From the NCBI RefSeq assembly GCF_032268605.1, contig NZ_CP130318.1, forward strand, positions 3,382,001 to 3,446,000: 64,000 bases of DNA, in the 5' to 3' direction. Both the position numbers and the translations under genes were made by a program. Under the pieces are notes generated by a model that was given only the letters and a program-made list of their open reading frames with translations, was not told the DNA's origin and did not search any database. This document shows positions 16,690 to 25,659 of this stretch, piece by piece (the stretch's first letter is position 1; each line of letters opens with the position of its first letter). Origin of the DNA: Paenibacillus aurantius. Lineage in GTDB: Bacteria; Bacillota; Bacilli; Paenibacillales; NBRC-103111.

Positions 16690-18103
16690 CGGACCTCCTC
16701 CTTTCGGCCGCCCGTTTGGCCATACGGGATGCCAGCCAAAAGATCACGATCCCCGCCGCAAGACTGCCGGCCAGCGTGGTAAAGTGTCTCTGCATCCAGT
16801 TCAAACGGACCTGCCAGAAGGCATCGGAGTAGCCTTTGACATCTCCGGCCATGCGGTATTCGTTCATGGCTTGCTCGTAGCGGCCTTGCTTGTAATAAGC
16901 CTTGGCCAGGCCCAGATGGGCCCGATAGTATTTCGTGTTCAGGTGAAGCACTTCACTCCAAAGCCCCGCTCCCTTCTCGTACTGCCCTTGAATATACAAA
17001 TCCATGGCATCATGGATCTTGTTCGCAAAATCCGTCGCCTTGAAGGCCTGAAGCAGGTGGGATCCGCGATCGAGAACATACAGAACGCCTTCCGAATTAA
17101 CCGCAATTGAGGAAGGGGATTTGAACAATCCCAGCTTCTGATACCCCTCGTCTTTGGCCCCGAACGAGAACAGAAGGTCTCCTTGGGAGTTGTATTGGTA
17201 CACCGTTCCGAACTGGGCTTCAATGGCGGTTAAATAGCCTCGGGAATCGACGGTTATGTCCGTAAACTGGTTCTGCTGCTGGGCCTTTAGATTTTTGGAT
17301 CCGTACACCTTTTCACCCAGAAGGTCCTTTCCGTCGTAGTTGAGCTTCTTAATATGCCCTTTTTTGACGGAGACGGAGGTGGTATAAACGAATCCATCCG
17401 GTCCTCTTGTAACATTGGATACGCTCCCCGGAAGCTTGAGGAGCTCCTTCTGCATCTGCTCTTTCGTATAGAAAAGGCGTTTTAACGAGTCGGTCAGCGT
17501 GAAGTCCACCCGGTTTGCCCCGAAGAATCCGTCGAATTGGCCCTCCGGATCCAGGAGAAGGAGCCCCTGGTAGCCGTTTCGTACCGCCACATACAGATAT
17601 CCCCGGTCGTCCACCGCGATCTTCGTGGGCTGGTAGACGAAATCCTTCGGAAGCAGCGGGGTGTCCGGTTTCTTATAAGAGGTTAGGAAGGTTCCATCCT
17701 CTTGGAAGACGGCGATCCTTTCATTCTTCGTATCCGCCACATAGATGGTTCCATCCTTACGGACAAACACCCCGTTAGGCTCATTCAGCTTCCCTTCCCC
17801 CTGCTTGGCTTCTATCGTTCGGACTAGACGGTCGTTCTCATCCAGATGAACAATTCGGTTGTTGCCGGTGTCGGCGATATACAGATGATCCTTCGAATCG
17901 ATGAACAAATCTTCCGGGGCTTTCAGATCCCCCCGGTAAAAATGGTCGGGAAGGTACGCCGCCTGAGCCTCATAGCCCGCACCTTTCAAATCATAAATCT
18001 GGGTGCCGTACGGGACCTCGGCTGAGGCCGGCGAAGCTTTCATTGCCAGCCCGAGAGCGGCGCCTGCAAGCAGGATCCGACCGAGCCTGATCCAGCCTTT
18101 CAT
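16664..18103 (-). CDS. NHL-repeat/TPR membrane protein
   Basis: 479 residues with a signal sequence (LAGAALGLAMKASPASA), NHL beta-propeller repeats from about residue 50 to 360 (LFIDSKDHLYIADTGNNRIV, VFVRKDGTIYVADTKNERI, IAVNSEGVLYVLDRGSHLL), a short TPR-like helical region (HLGLAKAYYKQGRYEQAMNEY) and one C-terminal membrane segment. It should sit on the outside of the membrane. Possible role: scaffold or sensor for the YIP1/DUF5696/permease group. The family role is unknown. Confidence 0.85.
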   Translation of the reverse strand: MKGWIRLGRILLAGAALGLAMKASPASAEVPYGTQIYDLKGAGYEAQAAYLPDHFYRGDLKAPEDLFIDSKDHLYIADTGNNRIVHLDENDRLVRTIEAKQGEGKLNEPNGVFVRKDGTIYVADTKNERIAVFQEDGTFLTSYKKPDTPLLPKDFVYQPTKIAVDDRGYLYVAVRNGYQGLLLLDPEGQFDGFFGANRVDFTLTDSLKRLFYTKEQMQKELLKLPGSVSNVTRGPDGFVYTTSVSVKKGHIKKLNYDGKDLLGEKVYGSKNLKAQQQNQFTDITVDSRGYLTAIEAQFGTVYQYNSQGDLLFSFGAKDEGYQKLGLFKSPSSIAVNSEGVLYVLDRGSHLLQAFKATDFANKIHDAMDLYIQGQYEKGAGLWSEVLHLNTKYYRAHLGLAKAYYKQGRYEQAMNEYRMAGDVKGYSDAFWQVRLNWMQRHFTTLAGSLAAGIVIFWLASRMAKRAAERRRSVETVEHPA

Positions 18104-18136
18104 GGGGTCTCCTCCTTTCTTCCTGCCGGTTATCCC

Positions 18137-19018
18137 CTATTTCAATCCCGAGTGAGCCATGGTGGAGATGACCTTGCGCTGCATGAACAGGAAGAGGATG
18201 AAGTTCGGTACGAACATCAGCAAGGCGACCGCTGCGGCAACCCCCTGGCGGGCCACGCTGTTCGCCAGGCCGCTGGTCATCGTCTGGACATAGAAGGGCA
18301 AGGTTTTGAGAGTCTCATCCTCGATATAGAGAGCGGACGTCTCTAGGTTGTTCCAGCTGGATTGAAAGATCAGAATGGTGGCGGTGGCTACCGCCGGTAA
18401 ACAAAGCGGAATGATGATGGTCAGGAAAACCTTGAATTCGTTGGCCCCTTCTAGACGCGCCGCCTCCAGCAGCTCATTCGGCAGCAGATCGATGAACTGC
18501 TTGAACAGAAAAACGATGACCGGAAGCGCAAGAGCCGGCAGAATATGCGCCCAGTAGGTGTTGATGATCCCCAGCTTGCTGATGACGAAGTACCGCGGGA
18601 TTCCGACGGTTTCCGGAGCAAACATGAGCGAAAGAATAATAAGCGAGAAGAGCTTGCCCTTGCCGTAAAATTGATGCTTGGACAAGGAGTAAGCACACAT
18701 GGAACTGATCACCGTTCCGATCAGGATGGTCATCAGAGAGACGACCACGCCGTTAAAGATGTAACGCGTCACCGGCACAATGGAAGATTTGGTGACAATC
18801 AGCAGGTCGTAGAAATTATCGAGCGTCGGATCCTTGGCCAGGAAGGTAGGCGGATACAGGAACAGCTCGTGGTAAGGCTTTAGGGCGTTCCCGAACAAAT
18901 ACACAATTGGCAGAAGCATAAAGACAGCAAGGGCTGTCATGCACAAGGTCAGAATCCATTGGAACCCGGTAATCCGGTTTAACTTGCTCCGTCTGCGAAA
19001 TAGCTGCCGAGAGGCCAT
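18137..19018 (-). CDS. Sugar ABC permease, MalG type (pair 2)
   Basis: 293 residues with six membrane segments; EAA loop LEAARLEGANEFKVFLTIII. The second of a permease pair directly behind the 326-residue permease gene (gap 3 bp). Sequence differs clearly from the pair-1 permease at 11924, so the locus encodes two distinct transport channels. Confidence 0.93.
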   Translation of the reverse strand: MASRQLFRRRSKLNRITGFQWILTLCMTALAVFMLLPIVYLFGNALKPYHELFLYPPTFLAKDPTLDNFYDLLIVTKSSIVPVTRYIFNGVVVSLMTILIGTVISSMCAYSLSKHQFYGKGKLFSLIILSLMFAPETVGIPRYFVISKLGIINTYWAHILPALALPVIVFLFKQFIDLLPNELLEAARLEGANEFKVFLTIIIPLCLPAVATATILIFQSSWNNLETSALYIEDETLKTLPFYVQTMTSGLANSVARQGVAAAVALLMFVPNFILFLFMQRKVISTMAHSGLK

Positions 19019-19021
19019 CGG

Positions 19022-20002
19022 CTATTCTCCTTTCGATCCGAACAGCTTCCAGCACAGCCGGCTGCACAGATAAATGATAACGAGAAGGATCACGGAAATG
19101 GCGGAAGCATAGCCCATCTCGAAGCGGATAAAGCCGTAATCGTCGATGTGGTTGATCATCAGATGACCGGCGTAATTCGGAGACGGATTGCTGCCCGTGA
19201 TCTCGACGCTGATGGCCCCCGCCTTCAACGTCCCGACTACCGCCATGACGGCCCCGAACAACATCTGGGGCTTCATCGACGGAATGGTGATGTACCAGAT
19301 TTCCTCCAGCCGCGAGCGGATGCCGTCGATCCGGCCGGCTTCATAAAGCTGCCGGTCCACGTTCTGAATGCCGGCCAGCATGGCCAGAAATCCGACTCCC
19401 ATGCTTCCCCACAAAGAGACGATGATCATGATGTCCATAATATATTTGGTGTCCGTCGTCCACAGCCGGGGTTCGTTCAAATACCCGATGTTCAACAGAA
19501 AGCTGTTCAAGTAGCCCAGCCGGTCCCCGCTGAAAATGATCAGCCATACGACCGACATGGCTATACCCGCCGTCATGGAGGGGGCGTACATCGCAAGCGT
19601 ATAAACGCCCCTTATCTGCCGGGGAAGCTGGGCGATGAGCCATGCCAGCACGAACGACAGCAGGTACCCGACGGGACCTACGATGATGGCGAACAGAAAG
19701 GTATTCGGGATGGCATGCTGCCAGAACACCAAATCCTGAGTAAACAGCGCCATATAGTTCTGCAAACCGACGAATTTGGGAAGCTCGATGGCATTGAAGC
19801 TCGTAAACGACAACCCGATGGCCGCCAGAATGGGCAGCACGATAAACAGCAGGAAGAGAAGAAAGAACGGGCCTATGAAGATATAGGAGACCCAGCTTCG
19901 CCTGATTTCTTCCCGAACCAGGGCGAGCGCCCCTTGTTTCGGGAGGCTTCTGCCTGGGTCCGCCCGCGTTTCAGCCTGCAGGGCCGGGGCATGCTTGCTC
20001 AT
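19022..20002 (-). CDS. Sugar ABC permease, MalF type (pair 2)
   Basis: 326 residues with a hydrophilic N-terminal extension of about 40 residues before the first membrane segment (YIFIGPFFLLFLLFIVLPIL). The EAA loop is YEAGRIDGIRSRLEEIWYIT. Its start overlaps the end of the 984-residue binding-protein gene by four bases, which ties this permease pair to that binding protein. Confidence 0.93.
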   Translation of the reverse strand: MSKHAPALQAETRADPGRSLPKQGALALVREEIRRSWVSYIFIGPFFLLFLLFIVLPILAAIGLSFTSFNAIELPKFVGLQNYMALFTQDLVFWQHAIPNTFLFAIIVGPVGYLLSFVLAWLIAQLPRQIRGVYTLAMYAPSMTAGIAMSVVWLIIFSGDRLGYLNSFLLNIGYLNEPRLWTTDTKYIMDIMIIVSLWGSMGVGFLAMLAGIQNVDRQLYEAGRIDGIRSRLEEIWYITIPSMKPQMLFGAVMAVVGTLKAGAISVEITGSNPSPNYAGHLMINHIDDYGFIRFEMGYASAISVILLVIIYLCSRLCWKLFGSKGE

Positions 20003-22953
20003 GGTTGCGCTCCCTCCCAGGGCTTGGTAATATCCGGCACAACCAGCGTCCGGCGGACTTCCCCGTTCTCGTCCAGGAAGCCGAATTCCTTCTGCTTGCG
20101 CTTAAGCTCACTGTCCACCTGAAAAATCGCCTGCTCGAGCGATTCCCGGTAGTTCAACCCCTGAAGCACGGTCCGGTTCCAGGCGAACAACATCTCCCGT
20201 CCTGTAAAATAACCGCCGGGTACGTTCGGCATCTCTTTGTACCATCTCCATTGCTCGAGAATGGTTTCCTTCGTTCCCGACGGCCAAGGGAGCTTCTTGA
20301 ACGCTTCCACGTTCGCGGTGTTCCAGCGGAACTCCACCCCGTTTAGCAGCTCGACTTCGTTCCCGAAGCGGGCCTGCGTGTCCGTGGACGTCCACCATTT
20401 GAGGAAGGACCACGCTTCTTCCTTGTGCTTGGTAGACTTAAAGATCATGCCGGAGGTTAAGCTCCCTCCCGACCAACGGGCCGGTTCCTGCCCTTGCCCT
20501 CCCACTCCCGGGACGGGAGCGATTTCCCATGAGCCGTTCAGCTCCGGTGCCGCCACAAGCAGCTGCATGTAGGTGTTATAATCGGAGATCCCGATGGGCA
20601 GGTCTCCGCTGCGGAAATGCTGGTAGAAGTTCGGCACTTCCGTCGGAAAGCCATAAACATTGAACAGGTCGGTCCACTGCTTGAACGCCTTGAACCCTTC
20701 CGGTGAATTCAGTCCTGACTTCAAGCCGTCCGTGGTATAAAACGAAACCCCATTCTGCAGAAAAATCGGAACGGAATTCGCCTTGTTGTAGTAGAAATCA
20801 TAGCCCTTCTGTTTCAGGGTCGGCAGCATGGCGAGCATCTCATCCCAGGTTTGAGGCGGCTTGTGGTCAAGGGACTCCAGAATGTCCGTCCGGTAGAACA
20901 TGACGTTCAAGGACACGGTTTCGGGAAGGGCGTAGGTCCCTCCGTCATACTGAAAGGGAATTAACGTTCCCGGGTGAAACGGCTTGACAACATCCTTGTA
21001 ATCTTTGAAGGTACTCAGATCCACCAGGCTGTTCCTCATCGCAAAATCCGAGGGCGTCCCCTCCGGCAGCCCCAGCGCCAAATCCGGTTCTCGTCCGGAG
21101 GAGTTGCTCAGAATTAGCTGTCCGGGGTTGGGCATCAGGTTGATATTGACCTTAACCCCCGTCTGGGGGGTAAACGATTCGTCGGCCAACTGCTGCATAA
21201 GATTCACGTAATCCCGTCCGCGGTTTACCCAAATGTCGATGGCATCCGGATCGTTCCGGCCGGAGTAATGGTAATCCGGGCGGAAGGTACGGAAGAAATT
21301 GACGACCGTATCCTGAAGGACGGCCAGTCTTCCCGGAGGCTTCTCGGGGACTTCCGGGGAAGCTGTTAGGTAGATCTGATCAAGCGTAAGAGGCTGCTTG
21401 GCCAAGCTGTCGACAAAAGCACTCATCTTATCTAGGTTGCCGGCCCACATCTCCGGCGGACGGGTTACGAGGATGTTCGGGTCCTCTTCGATCTCTCGGA
21501 TATCGCGGATGACGGCACGCAGTCCGTCTGCACTCTGAAGGGAGCTTCCGTATAGAGTCTGCAGCTTGCTGATCTGGCTCTGAAGCCGGTCCGCCAGAGC
21601 CGCCGCCCTTTCCCGGATATCGGGTATCATGTCATCGAGCTTCCAATCCCGGTTTCGGTCCACCATTCTCCGGTTTTTGACCCCTGTGGCCATCGAGACC
21701 GTCCGATTGATCGCCTGAAGATCATCCGCAATGGTCTGGATCGATTCCCGGATGGAAGCCGTGGGTGCCGCTACGGCGGAAAGGCTTAGAACGTGCCGCC
21801 CTTTGGTCAAATACAGGCCGTATGCCTTTCCATCCGGATCGGATAGCGTTTCGATCTGCCACGAGCGGGAGTAAGGAAAGGGATAGGCTTCAAGCTCCCG
21901 GAAAGGAACCACCCCGTCCAGCCGGATTTGACGATAGGTGTAGACGTCCCGGGTAAAGTTCTGCATGAATTTGAAGGACAGGTAGTAAAGGCCGTCCTCC
22001 GGCACTTCTAAGGTCCACTCCGCCTCGTTGCCGCTCCGGCTCCACCGGGAGCCTCCCAGCATATTGTAGGTAATTCTTCCGTTGGAGGGCGGTGAGGCCA
22101 GATTGTCATTGCTCGCCTGGATCTGAACGGACGGATCCGATTTGCCGCTGACCTGCTCCGCTTCCAGGGTGCTGCCCCAGGCAGGAGTAACCAAGGACTT
22201 CTTGGGAGCCGCGGCTGCTTTTTGTTCGTAAGTCGGAAGCGGCTCCGGAGAAACCACGGATATCGAATCAAGGGCAACCGATTCCAGGATGGACTCCACC
22301 CGGATCGTATGCTCTCCTTTGGTGAAGGCCCACAGAAGCGGCTCGGCGCTCGAGTTGGCATCCATGAGCCGCACGGTCGACCAATGGGGCGTTTCGGCCT
22401 GAGCCGGGCGGATCTGATCGCCATGCTCATTGACATCCGGCGGGTATTTCCCGTCCTTCCAGCTGCGAAAAAGCTGAATCGTCCGCGCTTCCTTAAACGG
22501 ATAGTCCCCGTCAACCTGCACGCCAATCTGAATCTGGCTGTAGGACCCTTCCATCGGCCGGTAGGTCAGCTCCAGGTTGTAGAGACCATCCTCGGGGATG
22601 TTGAACCGGTAGGTTACCCACTCCTTGTCCTTCTCCAGAACCAAGGGTGAGCTTTTTCCGTCCAGCGGGGAGGAGCTTACGACGGCCCGATCCGACACCG
22701 ATTCATAGGCCTTTCCGGGCGAAATCACCTTAATATCTTTCGTTTTGAAACGCCCCTCCTGTTCCCATGTAAGCTTCTTCTGCGAATAGAAAGCTCCATA
22801 GGTTTCCGGCAGCTTCTCCACGTCGACCGCGCCGGGACGGCCGTTGACCGTCTGACCGGCGGCGGTCCCCTCCCGGACCGTCCAAACGACGGTCATCATG
22901 GCAAGCAGACCGAGAACGGACCAGTAACGTACCTTAGTAGCGGATAACTTCAT
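19999..22953 (-). CDS. Giant extracellular solute-binding protein with N-terminal beta-sandwich domains
   Basis: 984 residues, more than twice the usual size. A signal anchor (WSVLGLLAMMTVVWTV) is followed by two related beta-sandwich domains of carbohydrate-binding type (residues about 80-230 and 270-420; DGLYNLELTYRPMEG and DGLYYLSFKFMQNF are matching positions), a helical linker, and a solute-binding fold from about 560 to 984 (EPDLALGLPEGTPSDFAMRN, FYRTDILESLDHKPPQTWDE). No lipobox Cys is visible, so anchoring may be by the uncleaved signal segment. Such fused domains could hold a polysaccharide near the importer. Confidence 0.85.
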   Translation of the reverse strand: MKLSATKVRYWSVLGLLAMMTVVWTVREGTAAGQTVNGRPGAVDVEKLPETYGAFYSQKKLTWEQEGRFKTKDIKVISPGKAYESVSDRAVVSSSPLDGKSSPLVLEKDKEWVTYRFNIPEDGLYNLELTYRPMEGSYSQIQIGVQVDGDYPFKEARTIQLFRSWKDGKYPPDVNEHGDQIRPAQAETPHWSTVRLMDANSSAEPLLWAFTKGEHTIRVESILESVALDSISVVSPEPLPTYEQKAAAAPKKSLVTPAWGSTLEAEQVSGKSDPSVQIQASNDNLASPPSNGRITYNMLGGSRWSRSGNEAEWTLEVPEDGLYYLSFKFMQNFTRDVYTYRQIRLDGVVPFRELEAYPFPYSRSWQIETLSDPDGKAYGLYLTKGRHVLSLSAVAAPTASIRESIQTIADDLQAINRTVSMATGVKNRRMVDRNRDWKLDDMIPDIRERAAALADRLQSQISKLQTLYGSSLQSADGLRAVIRDIREIEEDPNILVTRPPEMWAGNLDKMSAFVDSLAKQPLTLDQIYLTASPEVPEKPPGRLAVLQDTVVNFFRTFRPDYHYSGRNDPDAIDIWVNRGRDYVNLMQQLADESFTPQTGVKVNINLMPNPGQLILSNSSGREPDLALGLPEGTPSDFAMRNSLVDLSTFKDYKDVVKPFHPGTLIPFQYDGGTYALPETVSLNVMFYRTDILESLDHKPPQTWDEMLAMLPTLKQKGYDFYYNKANSVPIFLQNGVSFYTTDGLKSGLNSPEGFKAFKQWTDLFNVYGFPTEVPNFYQHFRSGDLPIGISDYNTYMQLLVAAPELNGSWEIAPVPGVGGQGQEPARWSGGSLTSGMIFKSTKHKEEAWSFLKWWTSTDTQARFGNEVELLNGVEFRWNTANVEAFKKLPWPSGTKETILEQWRWYKEMPNVPGGYFTGREMLFAWNRTVLQGLNYRESLEQAIFQVDSELKRKQKEFGFLDENGEVRRTLVVPDITKPWEGAQP

Positions 22954-23029
22954 AACTCCTCCCTATCCACACAGGATCGGCCGCCCACCTGTCTGTGCGG
23001 GCGGGCTCGAGTAGGCAATTCAGATGGCA

Positions 23030-24154
23030 TCAAACAATTGCCTGTTCGATATCCCGGTTAAAAAACAGCATATAGTCCGGATTCAAGCGAATCTCCAGGC
23101 GGGTCCCCTCCGGCGTGCGGTCGAAGGCCGGAACCCTCATCAGGAGCTTCTCTTCTCCGACGCTGAGATGAAGATACCGGTCCGCTCCGACCAGCTCCGA
23201 AAAGTGCACCACCGCTTTAATCGGGGTTCCCTTCTCTCCGCTTCTCTCCGCCGCTCCTTGCTCAAGCCGGTAAACATACTCCGCTCGAATCCCCAGCGTA
23301 ACCACTTTGTTGATATACCCGTTCTCCACTAAGGCTTTGGCTTTATGGGGAGCGACCGGCACGGAATAACGGGAGGTATCGAAGAACACCGTGCCACTCG
23401 AATCTTGCAGCAGGCGGCCGTCGAGAAAATGAATGGGAGGAGATCCGATAAAGTTGGCCACAAATTGATTGGCCGGCTTCATATAGACCTCTTCCGGCGT
23501 CCCCACCTGCTGGATGATGCCGTCCTTCATGACGCAGATCCGTGACCCCATCGTCATGGCTTCGGTCTGGTCATGCGTGACATAGATCATGGTCGTACCC
23601 AAATTTCGGTGCATGTCGACAATTTCGCTGCGCATTTGGACGCGGAGCCGCGCATCAAGGTTGGAGAGCGGCTCATCCATCAGGAAGACCTTCGGGTGCC
23701 GGACGATGGCCCGGCCCAACGCTACTCTCTGACGCTGCCCCCCCGACAGCTGGCGCGGTCTGCGTTCCAGCAGATGCTCGATCTCAAGCGTACGGGATGT
23801 TGATTTGACGGAGGAATCAATCAAGTGCTTTTCCGTTTTCCTTAGACGAAGGCCAAAGGCCATATTCTCGAAAACGGACATGTTGGGGTACAACGCGTAA
23901 TTTTGAAAAACCATGGCAATGTCACGCTTCTTGGGGGGAACGTTGTTCACAAGCTCCTCCCCGATATAGATTTCTCCCTGGCTGATCCTCTCCAGACCGG
24001 CGACCATTCGGAGCGTGGTGGATTTGCCGCAGCCGGAGGGACCCACGAAGATCATAAACTCGCCGTCCTCTATCTCCAGATTGACGTCCTTCACGACGAA
24101 CGGTCCGTTCTTGCTGTAATTTTTGTATAGATGCTGCAGCGATACTCCAGCCAT
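23030..24154 (-). CDS. msmX: Sugar ABC transporter ATPase, MsmX/UgpC type
   Basis: 374 residues. Walker A GPSGCGKST, signature LSGGQRQRVALGRAIVR, Walker B VFLMDEPLSNLDARLR and the switch His in IYVTHDQTEAMTM are intact, followed by a C-terminal TOBE-like regulatory domain. It is the only ATPase in a locus with two permease pairs and two binding proteins, so it most likely energises both importers, as MsmX does in Bacillus. The symbol refers to the family, not proven orthology. Confidence 0.93.
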   Translation of the reverse strand: MAGVSLQHLYKNYSKNGPFVVKDVNLEIEDGEFMIFVGPSGCGKSTTLRMVAGLERISQGEIYIGEELVNNVPPKKRDIAMVFQNYALYPNMSVFENMAFGLRLRKTEKHLIDSSVKSTSRTLEIEHLLERRPRQLSGGQRQRVALGRAIVRHPKVFLMDEPLSNLDARLRVQMRSEIVDMHRNLGTTMIYVTHDQTEAMTMGSRICVMKDGIIQQVGTPEEVYMKPANQFVANFIGSPPIHFLDGRLLQDSSGTVFFDTSRYSVPVAPHKAKALVENGYINKVVTLGIRAEYVYRLEQGAAERSGEKGTPIKAVVHFSELVGADRYLHLSVGEEKLLMRVPAFDRTPEGTRLEIRLNPDYMLFFNRDIEQAIV

Positions 24155-24269
24155 AACGGGGCTCCTCTCAAGCTATTGGACTAAACGGTATTCGGGGAGA
24201 ACGGAAAGCCGGATCCCGGCGAGCGCCGCCGGCTTTACCGCCTACCCCCAAGACCATTTACCGGTCGCT

Positions 24270-25622
24270 TTACTTCTTGGCCTTAGTCTTGTAGAACTCG
24301 TCGATCTTAGTCTGAAGGTCTTTGTTCACATGGTCCAGCATTTCCTTAGGGGTGATCTTTCCTGCCATCATATCGGGGAACAGCTTCTTGTACTCCGTAT
24401 CATAGGCCACCGGGAACTGGGGAATGTATTTCGTCGCCTTATTCGCAATGTCCATAAAGACTTTGAAATCCTTGTCAGCGGCTGCTTTGTCTTTAATGAA
24501 CTTGCTGTCCATCTTAGCCGTGATTTGGCCAAGGTTCTGATACATGGACGTGGCGCCTTCCTCCGTGGAGGTCAGCCATTTGATCCAGGCCCAGGCGGCT
24601 TCTTTGTCCTTGCCCTGGGTGACAATAGCAAGGTTGGCTCCCCCGTTCCACAAGCTTGCCTGCTGCGCCGGCATCACCGTGAGATCCAAATCCGGCTTTG
24701 CTTTGCGGAAATTGGCCAGATCGCCGGACGTGACGACCGCCATGGCCTGCTTTTCTGCGACGAACGGATGGGTATTTTTGGGGAGCGAGGCTTTCAGCTT
24801 GGCCACGGCATCCGGTACGGCGGTTTCTTTGTTGAATCGAACCATCCAGTCCAGTGCTTCTACGATTTTGGGATCGTTGAAGTTGACTTTCTTGGTGTCA
24901 GGATCCCAGAACGTCTTGGGGTCGGCTCCGTTCAGGTAGGATACATAGAACAGGCCGGAGAGATTGCCATAGTAGAAAAGCGGATTCTCGCCCATCATTT
25001 CCAGCTCGCCGTTCTTCATGACCCAGAACTTCTTATAGAATTCGTCCGAATCCTTCAAGCCCTTGAGATCGGGCACCTTTTCCCCGTACTGGTTGAGGAT
25101 TTTGTTATTGTAGATCATGGCATAGGTCGGGTTCAGGTACATCGGAATGCCGTACTGGCCCTTCTCATACTGGGGCATCTCATAGACGACCTTATTGAAC
25201 GATTCCGCCTTCCAGTCCGGATCTTTCTTGATGTAGGCGTTCAAGTCCTCGAACATCCCGTCCAGTATCCAGCCGACCTCGAGACGGCTGTTCGTCGCCA
25301 CATTCGGAATGTCTCCGGAAGCGATCATGGGCTCAAGAGCACCTACCTTAAAGCGAACTTTTACGTTCGGATAGGTTTTGTTGAAATCCGCGACCATCTT
25401 GTTCAGCGCTTGCTCGGACCAGGAGCTGTTCAAATACTGCCAGTAGACTTCCCCTTTCACGTCGGCCGCCGCCTTCGCCGGCGGGGTGCTCGCGCCCGGA
25501 GATGGGGTGCCGGCTGCCGCAGGCGGCTCCTCCGTCCCGCCGCTGCAAGCCGACATCAGCAGCCCCATGGCCGCCATTATCGTGATTCCCTTGCCCCGCC
25601 ATTTCTTCCATCCGTTAACCAT
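24270..25622 (-). CDS. Extracellular solute-binding lipoprotein, family 1
   Basis: 450 residues with a clear lipobox (GLLMSACSGG; Cys at about residue 26) followed by a Pro/Ala/Ser/Thr-rich linker. The mature protein has the usual features of sugar-binding family 1 (WSEQALNKMVADFNKTYPNV, IPMYLNPTYAMIYNNKIL). It is placed between the beta-helix gene and the ATPase gene, and probably serves permease pair 1, since pair 2 is coupled to the 984-residue binding protein. Confidence 0.92.
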   Translation of the reverse strand: MVNGWKKWRGKGITIMAAMGLLMSACSGGTEEPPAAAGTPSPGASTPPAKAAADVKGEVYWQYLNSSWSEQALNKMVADFNKTYPNVKVRFKVGALEPMIASGDIPNVATNSRLEVGWILDGMFEDLNAYIKKDPDWKAESFNKVVYEMPQYEKGQYGIPMYLNPTYAMIYNNKILNQYGEKVPDLKGLKDSDEFYKKFWVMKNGELEMMGENPLFYYGNLSGLFYVSYLNGADPKTFWDPDTKKVNFNDPKIVEALDWMVRFNKETAVPDAVAKLKASLPKNTHPFVAEKQAMAVVTSGDLANFRKAKPDLDLTVMPAQQASLWNGGANLAIVTQGKDKEAAWAWIKWLTSTEEGATSMYQNLGQITAKMDSKFIKDKAAADKDFKVFMDIANKATKYIPQFPVAYDTEYKKLFPDMMAGKITPKEMLDHVNKDLQTKIDEFYKTKAKK

Positions 25623-25659
25623 GCTTGCCTTCCCCCTTGTCTGTTTGCGTAAAGATTAT

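Noticed and set aside
24123-25652. A 509-codon rightward open frame opposite the binding-protein gene
   Set aside because: It is the antisense shadow of the leftward solute-binding lipoprotein, has no ribosome binding site and no recognisable domain; long antisense frames are normal in this high-GC DNA.
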